From Nitrospinaceae bacterium (lineage in GTDB: Bacteria > Nitrospinota > Nitrospinia > Nitrospinales > Nitrospinaceae), in contig JAJDBJ010000083.1 of the NCBI GenBank assembly GCA_029261395.1, forward strand, positions 1-64,000: DNA of 64,000 nucleotides, read 5' to 3'. Below are positions 1 to 7,913 of the stretch, piece by piece. Within the stretch, counting starts at the first letter, position 1. Each line of letters begins with the position of its first letter. The notes under the pieces were generated by a model that saw only the letters and a program-made list of their open reading frames with translations, searched no databases and was not told where the DNA came from. The translations under genes and the position numbers were made by a program.

Positions 1-1286
1 ACTGAATATCCACCACTTACAGGGTGCATTTTATAGATTCCGGGCTGGAAAGGTTTTTCAAATCCGGGTTTTTGGGAAATCAGCAGGGGCGGGCCGTCAA
101 AATCCCGGAGGACCCGGAAGTAGCGGTTCACGTTTTCCCAGGTGCGGGTCAGTCCCTTTTTCCCCGGAACCACCTCCAGAACAAACGAACTGAGATTGTC
201 TCCCAGCGAATCGGTCACGAAGATTTCGTCCCGGCCGTTGCCGTTGATATCGGCTACATCCACGGAAAGAAACTTGTGAACCCTTTCCTGGAGTTTGACC
301 TGCCCGACTTTTTTGAACTGCCCTTTCTGGTGTCGGTAGATCATCACGCGATGGTCGTCGATGATGACGTAGTCCTTGTGTCCTTTACCCGTGAGGTCGC
401 CCACCGCAAAATCGACCAGTTCAAATTCGAAATCCTGCTTGCCGACAAAACGGAACAGCCCTTTGTCCGCCCGCAAATCGGATTGCACGCTTTGCTCCGG
501 AGCCACCCGGTTCTCCGGCAGGGCAGGAACCAGCACACGCGCTTCCTTCAATACACTACCGTCACTCGCTGACACCAGGTGATAGCTCAATACGGTTTTA
601 CCTTTTATGGAACGGACCTGGGTGAGCAGGATGGCGTCGGATGTGATTTGTTTGCGGAGGCGAGTCAGGTTTTCCGGCCGGGTCAGGGAGGGCAGGGCGA
701 CTTCGTTTTCCAACAGCCAGATGCTCAGATCAAACGTGGGTACTTTAAAGCGGACGTGATGGTTGAGTCGGGATTCGATCTCCAGTCCCAGCGCCTGCGG
801 ATTTCCCGTTACTTCGGGATCTGCCTGAACGGGAGCCACCAGGATATTTACTTTGTTGAAGACACTGCGCACGCCATCGCCCTTTTCCGCCTGCACGCCG
901 GGGGTCATGACCTGGGCGAGAGAGTAATCCTTGCGCACTTCCTTGATCTGGATTTGGCCCAGGTCGGTTTCCTCATGTCCGATGACTTTTTGCGTGACAG
1001 GGTGGGTGATGGGTTTTCCGTAGCGGATCAGCTTGAGGGTTTGTCCCGGAGTGACCGGCTGGCCGCGTTTGAGGTCCACCGCCACGCGGTCGCCTTTCGC
1101 CGAAAGCACGTAACCTTCCAGCACGGGAAACAGAGTTTCGATCTGGCGGACCATGCGCTCGACACCGTCAGCGCGGTTGTCGTCGGCCAGTGTTGCGTCC
1201 TGGCTGAACACGATCAGCAGGGTAATTAAGAGAATATAGAATTTGAAGCAAGGTCCGATTATGGATCGGGACCAGAGGGGGGGCAT
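1..1286 (-). CDS. VCBS/FG-GAP repeat protein, secreted, C-terminus cut by window edge
   Basis: About 428 residues are visible, reading leftward off the window with no stop. The N-terminus has a hydrophobic stretch (about residues 14-32, ending near SQDATLADD) that looks like a signal peptide or anchor. The C-terminal half contains FG-GAP/VCBS-like blades, for example VGDLTGKGHKDYVIIDDH and VADINGNGRDEIFVTDS, with the Asp/Asn-Gly calcium-loop pattern. Such proteins form extracytoplasmic beta-propellers. The start codon lies 2 bases after the moeA stop, so it is probably the last gene of the mobBA-moeA transcript. Its link to molybdenum-cofactor synthesis is unclear and could simply reflect co-transcription. 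The start codon is followed by a run of seven C. Confidence 0.75.
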   Translation of the reverse strand, partial: MPPLWSRSIIGPCFKFYILLITLLIVFSQDATLADDNRADGVERMVRQIETLFPVLEGYVLSAKGDRVAVDLKRGQPVTPGQTLKLIRYGKPITHPVTQKVIGHEETDLGQIQIKEVRKDYSLAQVMTPGVQAEKGDGVRSVFNKVNILVAPVQADPEVTGNPQALGLEIESRLNHHVRFKVPTFDLSIWLLENEVALPSLTRPENLTRLRKQITSDAILLTQVRSIKGKTVLSYHLVSASDGSVLKEARVLVPALPENRVAPEQSVQSDLRADKGLFRFVGKQDFEFELVDFAVGDLTGKGHKDYVIIDDHRVMIYRHQKGQFKKVGQVKLQERVHKFLSVDVADINGNGRDEIFVTDSLGDNLSSFVLEVVPGKKGLTRTWENVNRYFRVLRDFDGPPLLISQKPGFEKPFQPGIYKMHPVSGGYS

Positions 1287-1288
1287 CG

Positions 1289-2503
1289 TCATACATCCAG
1301 AAGTTGGACGGTCACCAACTCTCCATTTTTAAGTTCGTCTTTCTCCAGCGGGAATACCAGAAGGCCGTTGGCATTGACCGTGGACTTGAGCACACCCGAT
1401 CCCTGCTCCTCGGCGGGGGCGACGGTGTACTCGCCGCTGTCCCACGATACGATGGCGCTCATGAAATGCAGGCGACCGGTTTTTTTGTGAATGGTGCGGG
1501 TCAGCTTGGCCTGCACGGTGCGGGGAAGAATTTCTTTGGCGCCCATCATCTTTTTGATGGCGGGCCGCGCAAACTGTTCAAAGGAGACAAAGGATGAAAC
1601 GGGATTGCCCGGCAGGCCGAAGATCGGTCTCTCGCCAATCTTGCCGAAGGCGAGGGGTTTGCCCGGCTTCATCGCCACTTTCCAGAACACCATTTCGTTG
1701 CCCATTTTTTCGAGGGTGGCCTTGACCAGATCGTAATCGCCCACCGACACACCGCCGGAGGACACCACGATATCGCACTTCAGCGCCCACTCGAATTTCT
1801 CCATCAAATCTTTTTCGTCGTCTTTGGCGACGCCCAGGTAAACGGGAACACCACCGGCGGAGCGAATCTGCGCCGCCAGCATATAGCCGTTGCTGTTGTA
1901 GATGCACGGGCCTTCGGGAGTCTCGTCCAGTTCCATGATTTCGTCGCCGGTGGAAAGGATGGCCACCGTCGGTTGCTGGCTGACGTACACGTTGGACCGG
2001 CCCACCACGGCCATCATCCCGATTTGGGCGGGGGTGATGGCGACGCCTTTCTGAATGACCACGTCGCCGACTTTGACGTCTTCCCCGGCGAGGCGGATGT
2101 TTTCGCCGACATCGGCCCGGTCTTTGGCGAGAATGCCCGTGCCGTTTTTATCGGTGTCTTCCTGCATCAATACCGCGTCGGCTCCTTGCGGGATCGGTGC
2201 GCCGGTCATGATGCGGATGGTTTGTTTGTTTTTCAGTGTGAGCGTGGAAACGGACCCGGCGGGGACGTTGTCCACCACTTCCAGTTTTACGGGATTGTCG
2301 GGTGTCGCGGATTGAATGTCGGCGGCGATCACGGCGTAACCGTCCATCGCGGAGTTGTCCATCGGCGGGTTGTTGATCTTCGCTACGATGTCTTCCGCCA
2401 GAATGCGACCCAGAGCGTTGTCCAGAGAAACTTTCTCGACGCCTTTGGTTGCTATTTTGGAGAGGATGATCTCCCGCGCCTCGTCCACTTGAATCATGGC
2501 CAT
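1289..2503 (-). CDS. moeA: Molybdopterin molybdenumtransferase MoeA
   Basis: Full-length MoeA (404 aa). It inserts molybdate into adenylylated molybdopterin, the last step of Moco synthesis in the cytoplasm. Visible signatures are SAMDGYA (51-57), TGDE (185-188), SGGVSVGDYD (249-258), MKPGKPLAFG (about 278) and LPGNPVSS (about 298). The C-terminal beta-barrel domain IV follows. Its ATG directly abuts the stop of the upstream mobBA gene, so the two are probably translationally coupled. A supply of Moco or bis-MGD fits an organism with an Mo-dependent nitrite oxidoreductase. Confidence 0.95.
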   Translation of the reverse strand: MAMIQVDEAREIILSKIATKGVEKVSLDNALGRILAEDIVAKINNPPMDNSAMDGYAVIAADIQSATPDNPVKLEVVDNVPAGSVSTLTLKNKQTIRIMTGAPIPQGADAVLMQEDTDKNGTGILAKDRADVGENIRLAGEDVKVGDVVIQKGVAITPAQIGMMAVVGRSNVYVSQQPTVAILSTGDEIMELDETPEGPCIYNSNGYMLAAQIRSAGGVPVYLGVAKDDEKDLMEKFEWALKCDIVVSSGGVSVGDYDLVKATLEKMGNEMVFWKVAMKPGKPLAFGKIGERPIFGLPGNPVSSFVSFEQFARPAIKKMMGAKEILPRTVQAKLTRTIHKKTGRLHFMSAIVSWDSGEYTVAPAEEQGSGVLKSTVNANGLLVFPLEKDELKNGELVTVQLLDV

Positions 2504-3631
2504 CTAGTTATCTTCCTGCTCGCGTTGAGTGCGGGCGACTTCGTACTCTTCTGGAGTGTTGACGTTGGTGAAATGTGTCCGGTCGGATGGGGTCACGGTC
2601 ACGTGTTTGAACGGCAGTTCCTTGATGATGCGCGTCAGCGACAACTCGCGGCGCGATAACGCTTCAAACAGAGGGACGATGAATTTCGGTTCGTAGATAG
2701 CGCACATCGGTTCCACGCCAATTCCGCCTTTCTGTAAAAAACAGGTGCCGTAGCGCAGTGGATCGCGTTCGGCGACAATGCGCGCGATGGCGTCCTCCTG
2801 AAGGAACGGCATGTCGCAGGCGGTGATCAGCCAGGCTTTGTCGGGATGCGTGCCCATCAGTGTGGCCAGTCCGCCGACCGGGCCGAGTCCATAATGTTCG
2901 TCATTGATGCGTCCGCAATGCGGCAGGCCGCCAATGGTTTCGAGATCCTGTTCCTGCCGGGCTGAGAGATACACCTGATCACAAAAACCAGCAAGCATGT
3001 TCACCATGCGCTCGGTTTCCGACTGGCCCTGGTAGGAAAGCGAAAATTTGGGTTGGCCCATGCGCTTGCTTTGTCCGCCAATGAACACACCGCCGAGTAA
3101 CGGACGGGTGCTGTTGTAAAAGTGATCTTTCACGAACTGGTAGATTTGATCGGCTTCGTCGCGGTGGAACAGGGGAATCCCGTGTTCCGTGAACGAGGTG
3201 TCCTCGACCACGCCTTGATGAACGATGGCCTTGATGCCGGGATCATCGGCAGAGATGGGGAGTTTGCCGTCGGCATCGAGCAGTACAATCTTGTCGAACG
3301 GCGATTTTTTGTAGCCTTCAATCAGGATGCAGTCGCATTGTTCCAGCGCGTGGGTGATGGTGCGTTTCTTAAAGGGGTTTTCGGCGATAACGGCGCAATG
3401 TTCGGGATCGTTGATGGTGACAATGCCCGCTCCCGCCTCGGCACCGCGTTGGGTGTCCTTGCCCTTTTTGTCCATTTGGAACCGGTGGGCATCGTGCTTG
3501 TAATAACCGACGCGGATACGATCCTTTTTAAAGCGGCGGATCATATGTGTCAGCAGGGTGGTTTTACCCACGCCGGAAAATCCTGCAAAGCAGATAAAAG
3601 GGGTTTTGAATCCTTCCCAGTACCGGTCCAT
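2504..3631 (-). CDS. mobA: Fused MobB-MobA, molybdenum cofactor guanylyltransferase
   Basis: Two-domain fusion of 375 aa. Residues 1 to about 172 are MobB-like, with a P-loop (GFSGVGKTT, 17-25), the YYKHDAH segment near 42 and LIEGYKKSP near 102. Residues from about 177 are MobA-like: GGVFIGGQSKRMGQPK (179-194) is the nucleotide-binding signature and ITACDMPFL (about 263) the metal-binding Asp region. MobA attaches GMP to Moco to make the bis-MGD form used by DMSO-reductase-family enzymes such as nitrite oxidoreductase; MobB is an accessory GTPase. The start is supported by AAGGA 8 bases upstream and by a good promoter at 3722-3750. Fusion order is MobB then MobA. Confidence 0.9.
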   Translation of the reverse strand: MDRYWEGFKTPFICFAGFSGVGKTTLLTHMIRRFKKDRIRVGYYKHDAHRFQMDKKGKDTQRGAEAGAGIVTINDPEHCAVIAENPFKKRTITHALEQCDCILIEGYKKSPFDKIVLLDADGKLPISADDPGIKAIVHQGVVEDTSFTEHGIPLFHRDEADQIYQFVKDHFYNSTRPLLGGVFIGGQSKRMGQPKFSLSYQGQSETERMVNMLAGFCDQVYLSARQEQDLETIGGLPHCGRINDEHYGLGPVGGLATLMGTHPDKAWLITACDMPFLQEDAIARIVAERDPLRYGTCFLQKGGIGVEPMCAIYEPKFIVPLFEALSRRELSLTRIIKELPFKHVTVTPSDRTHFTNVNTPEEYEVARTQREQEDN

Positions 3632-3721
3632 AGCAGAAATCCTTTATCTCTTTAAAAAACAAACAGGCGCGGTCCGTCTGAGGAGGTCCGTTAACCCATT
3701 CAAATATCGGAAATTATGTGT

Positions 3722-3750
3722 ATTATTCTCAATTCAGCGGGTGCTGTCAA
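3722..3750 (-). promoter_or_regulatory. Sigma-70 promoter for mobBA-moeA
   Basis: On the minus strand, TTGACA (3750-3745), a 17-base spacer and AATAAT (3727-3722, 5 of 6 to consensus). It lies about 90 bases upstream of the mobBA start and points at it. Confidence 0.6.
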
Positions 3751-3855
3751 CCGGATTTATTGCCCTCTAGCGAGGGAGGCAATTGGTTGACCGTTACTGG
3801 TAAGCGATGATTCCTGGGCGCATTTCCAAGTTCGCTCCTCTTTTTCTAAAGGAGA

Positions 3856-4031
3856 CCTTTGCATAAGAGATTGATTTTGTAGTTACTCCATATATGGGGC
3901 AGAAATTCAAACATAGATCCTTCGTCGCTTCGCTTCTCAGGATGACAATACCTCACTCTTTGTCATTCTGAGCGTTAGCGAAGAATCTGTGTTTAGATTT
4001 TTAAAACCGCTCGATAAATCGAGCAACTACA
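3856..4031 (+). repeat. Dispersed palindromic repeat, copy A (interrupted)
   Basis: It begins with TTTGCATAAGAGATTGATTT. The core runs from TGTAGTT (3878) to the inverted AACTACA (4031), with two internal hairpins, CTCCATATATGGGG and CTCGATAAATCGAG. A second, uninterrupted copy of the same 59-base core is at 9416-9474. Copy A is about 95 bases longer because another palindrome (3911-3994) sits between the two hairpins. Confidence 0.7.
3911..3994. repeat. Palindromic element nested in repeat A
   Basis: Imperfect dyad. The left arm ACATAGATCCTTCG...CTCAGGATGACAA pairs with the right arm TTGTCATTCTGAGCG...GAAGAATCTGTGT. The arm sequence (TGTCATTCTGAGCG, GAAGAATCT) resembles a palindromic repeat I recall as common in intergenic DNA of many phyla. 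It interrupts the TGTAGTT...AACTACA repeat, so it is the younger insertion. Confidence 0.65.
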
Positions 4032-4065
4032 GAATTGAAGTAAGGTTATCACCTCCACCTTGATA

Positions 4066-4086
4066 TGTTGCTTAAATATTGCAATA
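4066..4086. promoter_or_regulatory. Candidate upstream activator site for nirK
   Basis: TGTTGC and TTGCAATA flank an AT-rich centre, giving an imperfect dyad about 90 bases upstream of the sigma-54 -24 element, a usual place for an enhancer-binding protein. A similar motif is at 6732-6754 upstream of the activator gene. Assignment is inferred. Confidence 0.4.
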
Positions 4087-4174
4087 AATTAATGTAACGT
4101 TTCATTGGGCTTTAAGGTCAGCGGCTTGATTTTATAAGTGTATAAAAAATAAGGGTTAACTGTTTTTGTGGCGA

Positions 4175-4191
4175 TTGGCACGATCCTTGTA
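4175..4191 (+). promoter_or_regulatory. Sigma-54 promoter of nirK
   Basis: TTGGCACG, a 4-base gap and TTGT match the -24/-12 consensus TTGGCACG-N4-TTGC with one mismatch. It lies about 50 bases before the nirK ATG. The rest of the 3632-4237 gap holds the mobBA promoter and the nested repeats. Confidence 0.7.
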
Positions 4192-4237
4192 ATAGAGAGT
4201 GTAGGATTTTATAAACTTTAGTGGAATGGAGAACTAG

Positions 4238-5251
4238 ATGAACAAAAAGATTGTGCCCGTCGTGCTCGGCGGCCTACTGATGATATGGGGATTGACCGGA
4301 TGCGGCACCACCAGTGTTGCGCAGGCGGGTGCCTCGGATAAAGAGGAAGGTCAATTGACGACTGCTCCCAATGTACCAGCTCCGTTAACGCGGTCGGGCA
4401 ACAAGACGGTGGTTCTCCATTTCGAAGCCAAGGAATATATCGGTGATATTGCTGACGGCGTCAAATACAATTTCTGGAGTTTTAACGGGACAGTACCGGG
4501 TCCGATGGCACGTGTCCGCGTGGGTGATACGGTTGAGTTTCACCTGAACAATCCGGCTTCGAATACCCAGCAACATAATATCGATATCCATGCGGTGAAC
4601 GGTCCGGGCGGCGGAGCGGCAGTCAGTACCGTTTCTCCCGGCGAGTCGAAAGTATTCACCTTCAAGGCACAGGCACCGGGCTTGTTCATCTACCATTGCG
4701 CGGCGGGATCGATTGTCGATCACATCGCCAACGGCATGTACGGTCTGGTTCTGGTGGAGCCGGAAGGCGGACTGGCCAAGGTGGACCGCGAGTTCTATGT
4801 GATGGAAAGCGAATTTTTCGCCAGCGATCCTGATGAAAACGGTGTAGCCGCGTTTGATATCACCAAAGGCTTGGATGAGCATCCGACGTATGTGGTGTTC
4901 AACGGTCGCGAAGGCGGCTTGATGGGTGCCAATGTTCTGAAAGCCAAAGTGGGTGAGACCGTTCGCATGTATTTCGGCAACATCGGACCTAACGGCATCT
5001 CCTCGTTTCACATTATCGGAGAAATTTTTGACAAGGTGTATCCGGAAGGTGGCTTGGGCGGTACCGTGCACACGGGTATCCAAACCACACTGGTGCCTTC
5101 GGCAGGTGCGACCATCGTCGAGTTCAAGGTGGAAGTTCCCGGTGCTTACACGCTGGTGGACCACAGTATCTTCCGTGTCGCCAAGGGCGCGATAGGTCAA
5201 TTGGTTGTGGAAGGTGCAGAGAATCCTGAAGTGTATCGAGCGGGGAAATAA
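4238..5251 (+). CDS. nirK: Copper-containing nitrite reductase NirK (lipoprotein)
   Basis: Two-cupredoxin nitrite reductase that reduces nitrite to NO outside the inner membrane. The full copper ligand set is visible: type 1 Cu H113, C154, H162 and M167; type 2 Cu H118, H153 and H309; catalytic Asp116 and His258. The signature IYHCA is at 151-155. The N-terminus carries a lipobox (LTGC, Cys22), so the protein is probably lipid-anchored. Length 337 aa is normal for the two-domain class with no extra heme or cupredoxin domain. It has its own sigma-54 promoter and a strong terminator, and is convergent with a PAS sigma-54 activator. GGAG precedes the ATG by 8 bases. NirK is known in several nitrite oxidisers; its physiological direction there is debated. 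Confidence 0.93.
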   Translation: MNKKIVPVVLGGLLMIWGLTGCGTTSVAQAGASDKEEGQLTTAPNVPAPLTRSGNKTVVLHFEAKEYIGDIADGVKYNFWSFNGTVPGPMARVRVGDTVEFHLNNPASNTQQHNIDIHAVNGPGGGAAVSTVSPGESKVFTFKAQAPGLFIYHCAAGSIVDHIANGMYGLVLVEPEGGLAKVDREFYVMESEFFASDPDENGVAAFDITKGLDEHPTYVVFNGREGGLMGANVLKAKVGETVRMYFGNIGPNGISSFHIIGEIFDKVYPEGGLGGTVHTGIQTTLVPSAGATIVEFKVEVPGAYTLVDHSIFRVAKGAIGQLVVEGAENPEVYRAGK

Positions 5252-5291
5252 CTCAGGGTCGTTATTTACTCTGATCCTTTGTTTTTCTCGT

Positions 5292-5336
5292 AAAACCCCC
5301 TGTGGACGCCATAACGTCCGCAGGGGGTTTTTTATT
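5292..5336. terminator. Bidirectional terminator between nirK and the activator gene
   Basis: A-rich stretch, stem ACCCCCTGTGGACG / CGTCCGCAGGGGGT with a short loop, then T6. It can serve both convergent genes. Confidence 0.85.
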
Positions 5337-5342
5337 GGGTTA

Positions 5343-6665
5343 TCAGGTGGAAAGGCCGAACTCTTTCATTTTGCGCCAGAGGGTGATGCGGTGGACGTTG
5401 AGGCGTTCGGCGGCGTGGGTCTGATTATGATCGCAGGCTTCCAGGGCTTCCTTGACGATTTTTTTGGTCAACCATTTGCGTTTTCTTTTGACCTTTGCGC
5501 CATCGCTGTGGTTTTGTAGATAAGCTGGCAGATCGCGTAACTCGACCGCTGGACCGACGGCCTTGATACAGGCGTGCTCGATGGCATTTTCCAACTCGCG
5601 CACGTTACCGGGCCAGGAATGGTCCATCAGTTTACCCAATGCGTCATCGGACAGGTCGGTGATGTGTTTCGGATGTTTCGATTTCCACCGCTCGACAAAC
5701 CGGTCCGCCAGCGGAGGGATATCCTCCTTGCGCTCGCGCAGGGGCGGCATGTGGATGGGGAAGACGTTGAGGCGGTAATAGAGGTCTTCCCGGAACCGGC
5801 CAGCATCGACTTCCTGCTTGAGGTTTTTGTTGGTGGCGGCGATGATGCGGATATCGACCTTGCGGGTACGGTTTTCGCCGACCCGCTCGACTTCCTTCTC
5901 CTGCAGAACACGCAGGAGTTTGACCTGGATATGGGGGCTCATGTCACCGACTTCATCAAGGAAAATGGTGCCATCGCTGGCTTCCTCGAAACGTCCGATC
6001 CTCTCTTGGAGAGCGCCGGTAAACGCACCTTTGACGTGACCGAACAGCTCGCTTTCCAGCAGGCTGTCGGAAAAGGCCGAACAGTTGACCTTGATCAGGT
6101 TCTCGCCGGCGCGCGGGCTTTCATAATGAATGGCGCTCGCCACCAGCTCTTTGCCGGTGCCGCTTTCGCCGTCGATGAAGACGGTGGAATCGTAGAGGGC
6201 CACATTCTGGATGGTCCTGAACACTTCTTTCATTTGCGGACTTTTCCCCACCATGTGGCGAAACGAGTGCGTTTCTTGTAACTCTTTTTTGAGACGCGTG
6301 ACTTCGGTGACATCGGTCAGGGACACCAGAACCTCGGTATTGCCCTGTGGGTCCTTGCGCAAGAGACCGGCCCGAAAATCGCCGAGGCGTCGTGCGCCAT
6401 CCTTGCGGAAGAAGGGGGAATCAAAATTGACCTTGTCGTTTTTAGCGTCCTTGACGGTCATACATAAGTCGCAATTATTCAGGCACAGGCTTTTATCAAA
6501 CAGGGTGGTGCATTTTTGTCCGAGAACATCCTTGCTGAGGTGGCCGGTGATCTTCTCCGCCGCGGCGTTGAAATATTTGATCTCCATGTTCTGGTCGTAG
6601 ACGAACACTGCCTCATTGAGCGTGTTGAAGACCTTGTCGAGATAGTTGTCGGGTTTTGTGGGCAT
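5343..6665 (-). CDS. PAS-domain sigma-54-dependent transcriptional activator
   Basis: 440-aa enhancer-binding protein. Residues about 8-120 form a PAS domain with a cysteine cluster C52, C61, C65 and C68. The AAA+ domain has Walker A GESGTGKE (166-173), the sigma-54 contact loop GAFTGA (213-218) and FLDEVGDM as Walker B. A Fis-type helix-turn-helix lies at the C-terminus (ACDHNQTHAAERLNVHRITL). There is no phosphoreceiver domain, so sensing is probably by the PAS domain. It is convergent with nirK, which has a sigma-54 promoter, and a dyad like the one upstream of nirK lies about 70 bases upstream of its own start. Control of nirK and of itself is inferred. Confidence 0.9.
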   Translation of the reverse strand: MPTKPDNYLDKVFNTLNEAVFVYDQNMEIKYFNAAAEKITGHLSKDVLGQKCTTLFDKSLCLNNCDLCMTVKDAKNDKVNFDSPFFRKDGARRLGDFRAGLLRKDPQGNTEVLVSLTDVTEVTRLKKELQETHSFRHMVGKSPQMKEVFRTIQNVALYDSTVFIDGESGTGKELVASAIHYESPRAGENLIKVNCSAFSDSLLESELFGHVKGAFTGALQERIGRFEEASDGTIFLDEVGDMSPHIQVKLLRVLQEKEVERVGENRTRKVDIRIIAATNKNLKQEVDAGRFREDLYYRLNVFPIHMPPLRERKEDIPPLADRFVERWKSKHPKHITDLSDDALGKLMDHSWPGNVRELENAIEHACIKAVGPAVELRDLPAYLQNHSDGAKVKRKRKWLTKKIVKEALEACDHNQTHAAERLNVHRITLWRKMKEFGLST

Positions 6666-6731
6666 AAGATTGGGGTATTTAAAATTTCAGGAGGAGCGGT
6701 CTCATAGCTAATAATACGCAGGAATGAGAAA

Positions 6732-6754
6732 TGTTGCAATAATTTTTTGCAATA
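6732..6754. promoter_or_regulatory. Candidate operator upstream of the activator gene
   Basis: TGTTGCAAT, an AT spacer and TTGCAATA: two TTGCAA half-sites separated by 7 bases. It resembles 4066-4086 upstream of nirK (5-base spacing there). A weak sigma-70 candidate for the next gene, TTGATT (6992) with TTAAAT (7015), is the only other thing seen in the 6666-7156 gap. Confidence 0.4.
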
Positions 6755-7156
6755 GCGGTCCCCAGGGGTAAAATCAAGCCAGGGTGAACTTCATCAAAAG
6801 TCAGAAATAGAAGGGTAATAGTCACTCCACTCGTGCGTCCATTTTGCCATAAAGCCAAATAGGTCTCTATTTTTAGTAAACCCCAAAAAGGCATCAAAAA
6901 AATATTAAACCCGTGGGGCAATGAAATCAATCAGTAAGCTCGGGTGTATACAAAAATAGATGCATTTCAGGTTAAAACGTGTGAAATTTTGTTGATTTAC
7001 CTTCGTTTTCCATGTTAAATTATAGGGACTCGAAATGATTTATCGTAATGTTTATTTTGATTTAGAAGGACTTGCGCTGTTACGATCTGAGGCCTTCTCT
7101 GAGTGGTATGGAGAGTGCATGAGATTAAGGAACTAGCAGTGAGGAGGGAGTATTTA

Positions 7157-7849
7157 ATGAGAAGTAACCAAAAAATTTATTTAGCGAGTATTGCGTTTTC
7201 TTTCCTGCTGATCGCACCTTCCCTGGCTTTATCCAAAAATGCGGCAGAGCCCAAAGCTGAGATCTCCCAGAAGAAAGAAACTTCCAAAGCCGAGCCGATT
7301 AAAGTAGCGGCGGTGGGCACGACGGGTTTCGGGTTTTCCGAAGCCGCGACCGATTTGAAAATGACCGTGGATCAGGTTCTGGAAATTGTGACCGACGAGA
7401 ACATGAAGAAGGATGTTCGGTCACGCAGGCTGGCTCTGCGCAAGGTGATCGGGCAACGGTTCGATTTCAGGCAGATGGCCAGGCATACTCTTGATAGTGC
7501 CTGGAGTGGTCGCTCCCGGAAAGAGCAGGCACAGTTCACTCAACTGTTCAAAAAGCTCCTGGAGAAATCGTATATGCATATGATTGAGAATTTCCAGGGA
7601 GGCAAGGTGCATTTCCTGAGTGAGCGGGTCAAAGGCAACTACGCTTTTATCAAAACCAATATTGTGAGCTCGGACCGGACGATTGCCATTCACTACAAAT
7701 TGAAGCGGGTGGGTAAACAGTGGCGTGTGTATGATTTCCTGGTGCAGGGAGTCAGCATGGTTCGCAACTACCGTTTCCAGTTTACGAAAGTGATCCGGCA
7801 GGAATCCTTTGAAGGACTCTTAAAACGTCTTGAAGAACAAACTGCCTGA
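7157..7849 (+). CDS. MlaC/Ttg2D-family phospholipid-binding periplasmic protein
   Basis: 230 aa from the chosen ATG, which has AGGAGG 8 bases upstream; an in-frame upstream codon at 7103 lacks this. A signal peptide (about 1-26, LIAPSLALS) is followed by a Pro/Lys/Glu-rich linker and a Tol_Tol_Ttg2 (MlaC) domain: QRFDFRQMARHTL, then LLEKSYMHMIE, and the C-terminal VSMVRNYRFQFTKVI segment. MlaC shuttles phospholipids between the outer-membrane MlaA complex and the inner-membrane MlaFEDB transporter. No other mla gene is adjacent, so it stands alone here. Confidence 0.85.
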   Translation: MRSNQKIYLASIAFSFLLIAPSLALSKNAAEPKAEISQKKETSKAEPIKVAAVGTTGFGFSEAATDLKMTVDQVLEIVTDENMKKDVRSRRLALRKVIGQRFDFRQMARHTLDSAWSGRSRKEQAQFTQLFKKLLEKSYMHMIENFQGGKVHFLSERVKGNYAFIKTNIVSSDRTIAIHYKLKRVGKQWRVYDFLVQGVSMVRNYRFQFTKVIRQESFEGLLKRLEEQTA

Positions 7850-7870
7850 TCCCCCTCGACAGGCAGTTTT

Positions 7871-7913
7871 AAAAAAGACCCATGAGCTCAGGCTCCTGGG
7901 TCTTTTTGTTTTT
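7871..7913. terminator. Bidirectional terminator after mlaC-like gene
   Basis: A6, stem GACCCATGAGC / GCTCCTGGGTC, then T5. It separates two convergent genes; its tail touches the stop of the leftward gene. Confidence 0.85.

Noticed and set aside
24-1229. Two long open frames on the + strand
   Set aside because: They mirror the leftward VCBS-repeat gene and have Val/His/Phe-rich shadow composition; the minus-strand frame has the domain motifs and signal peptide.
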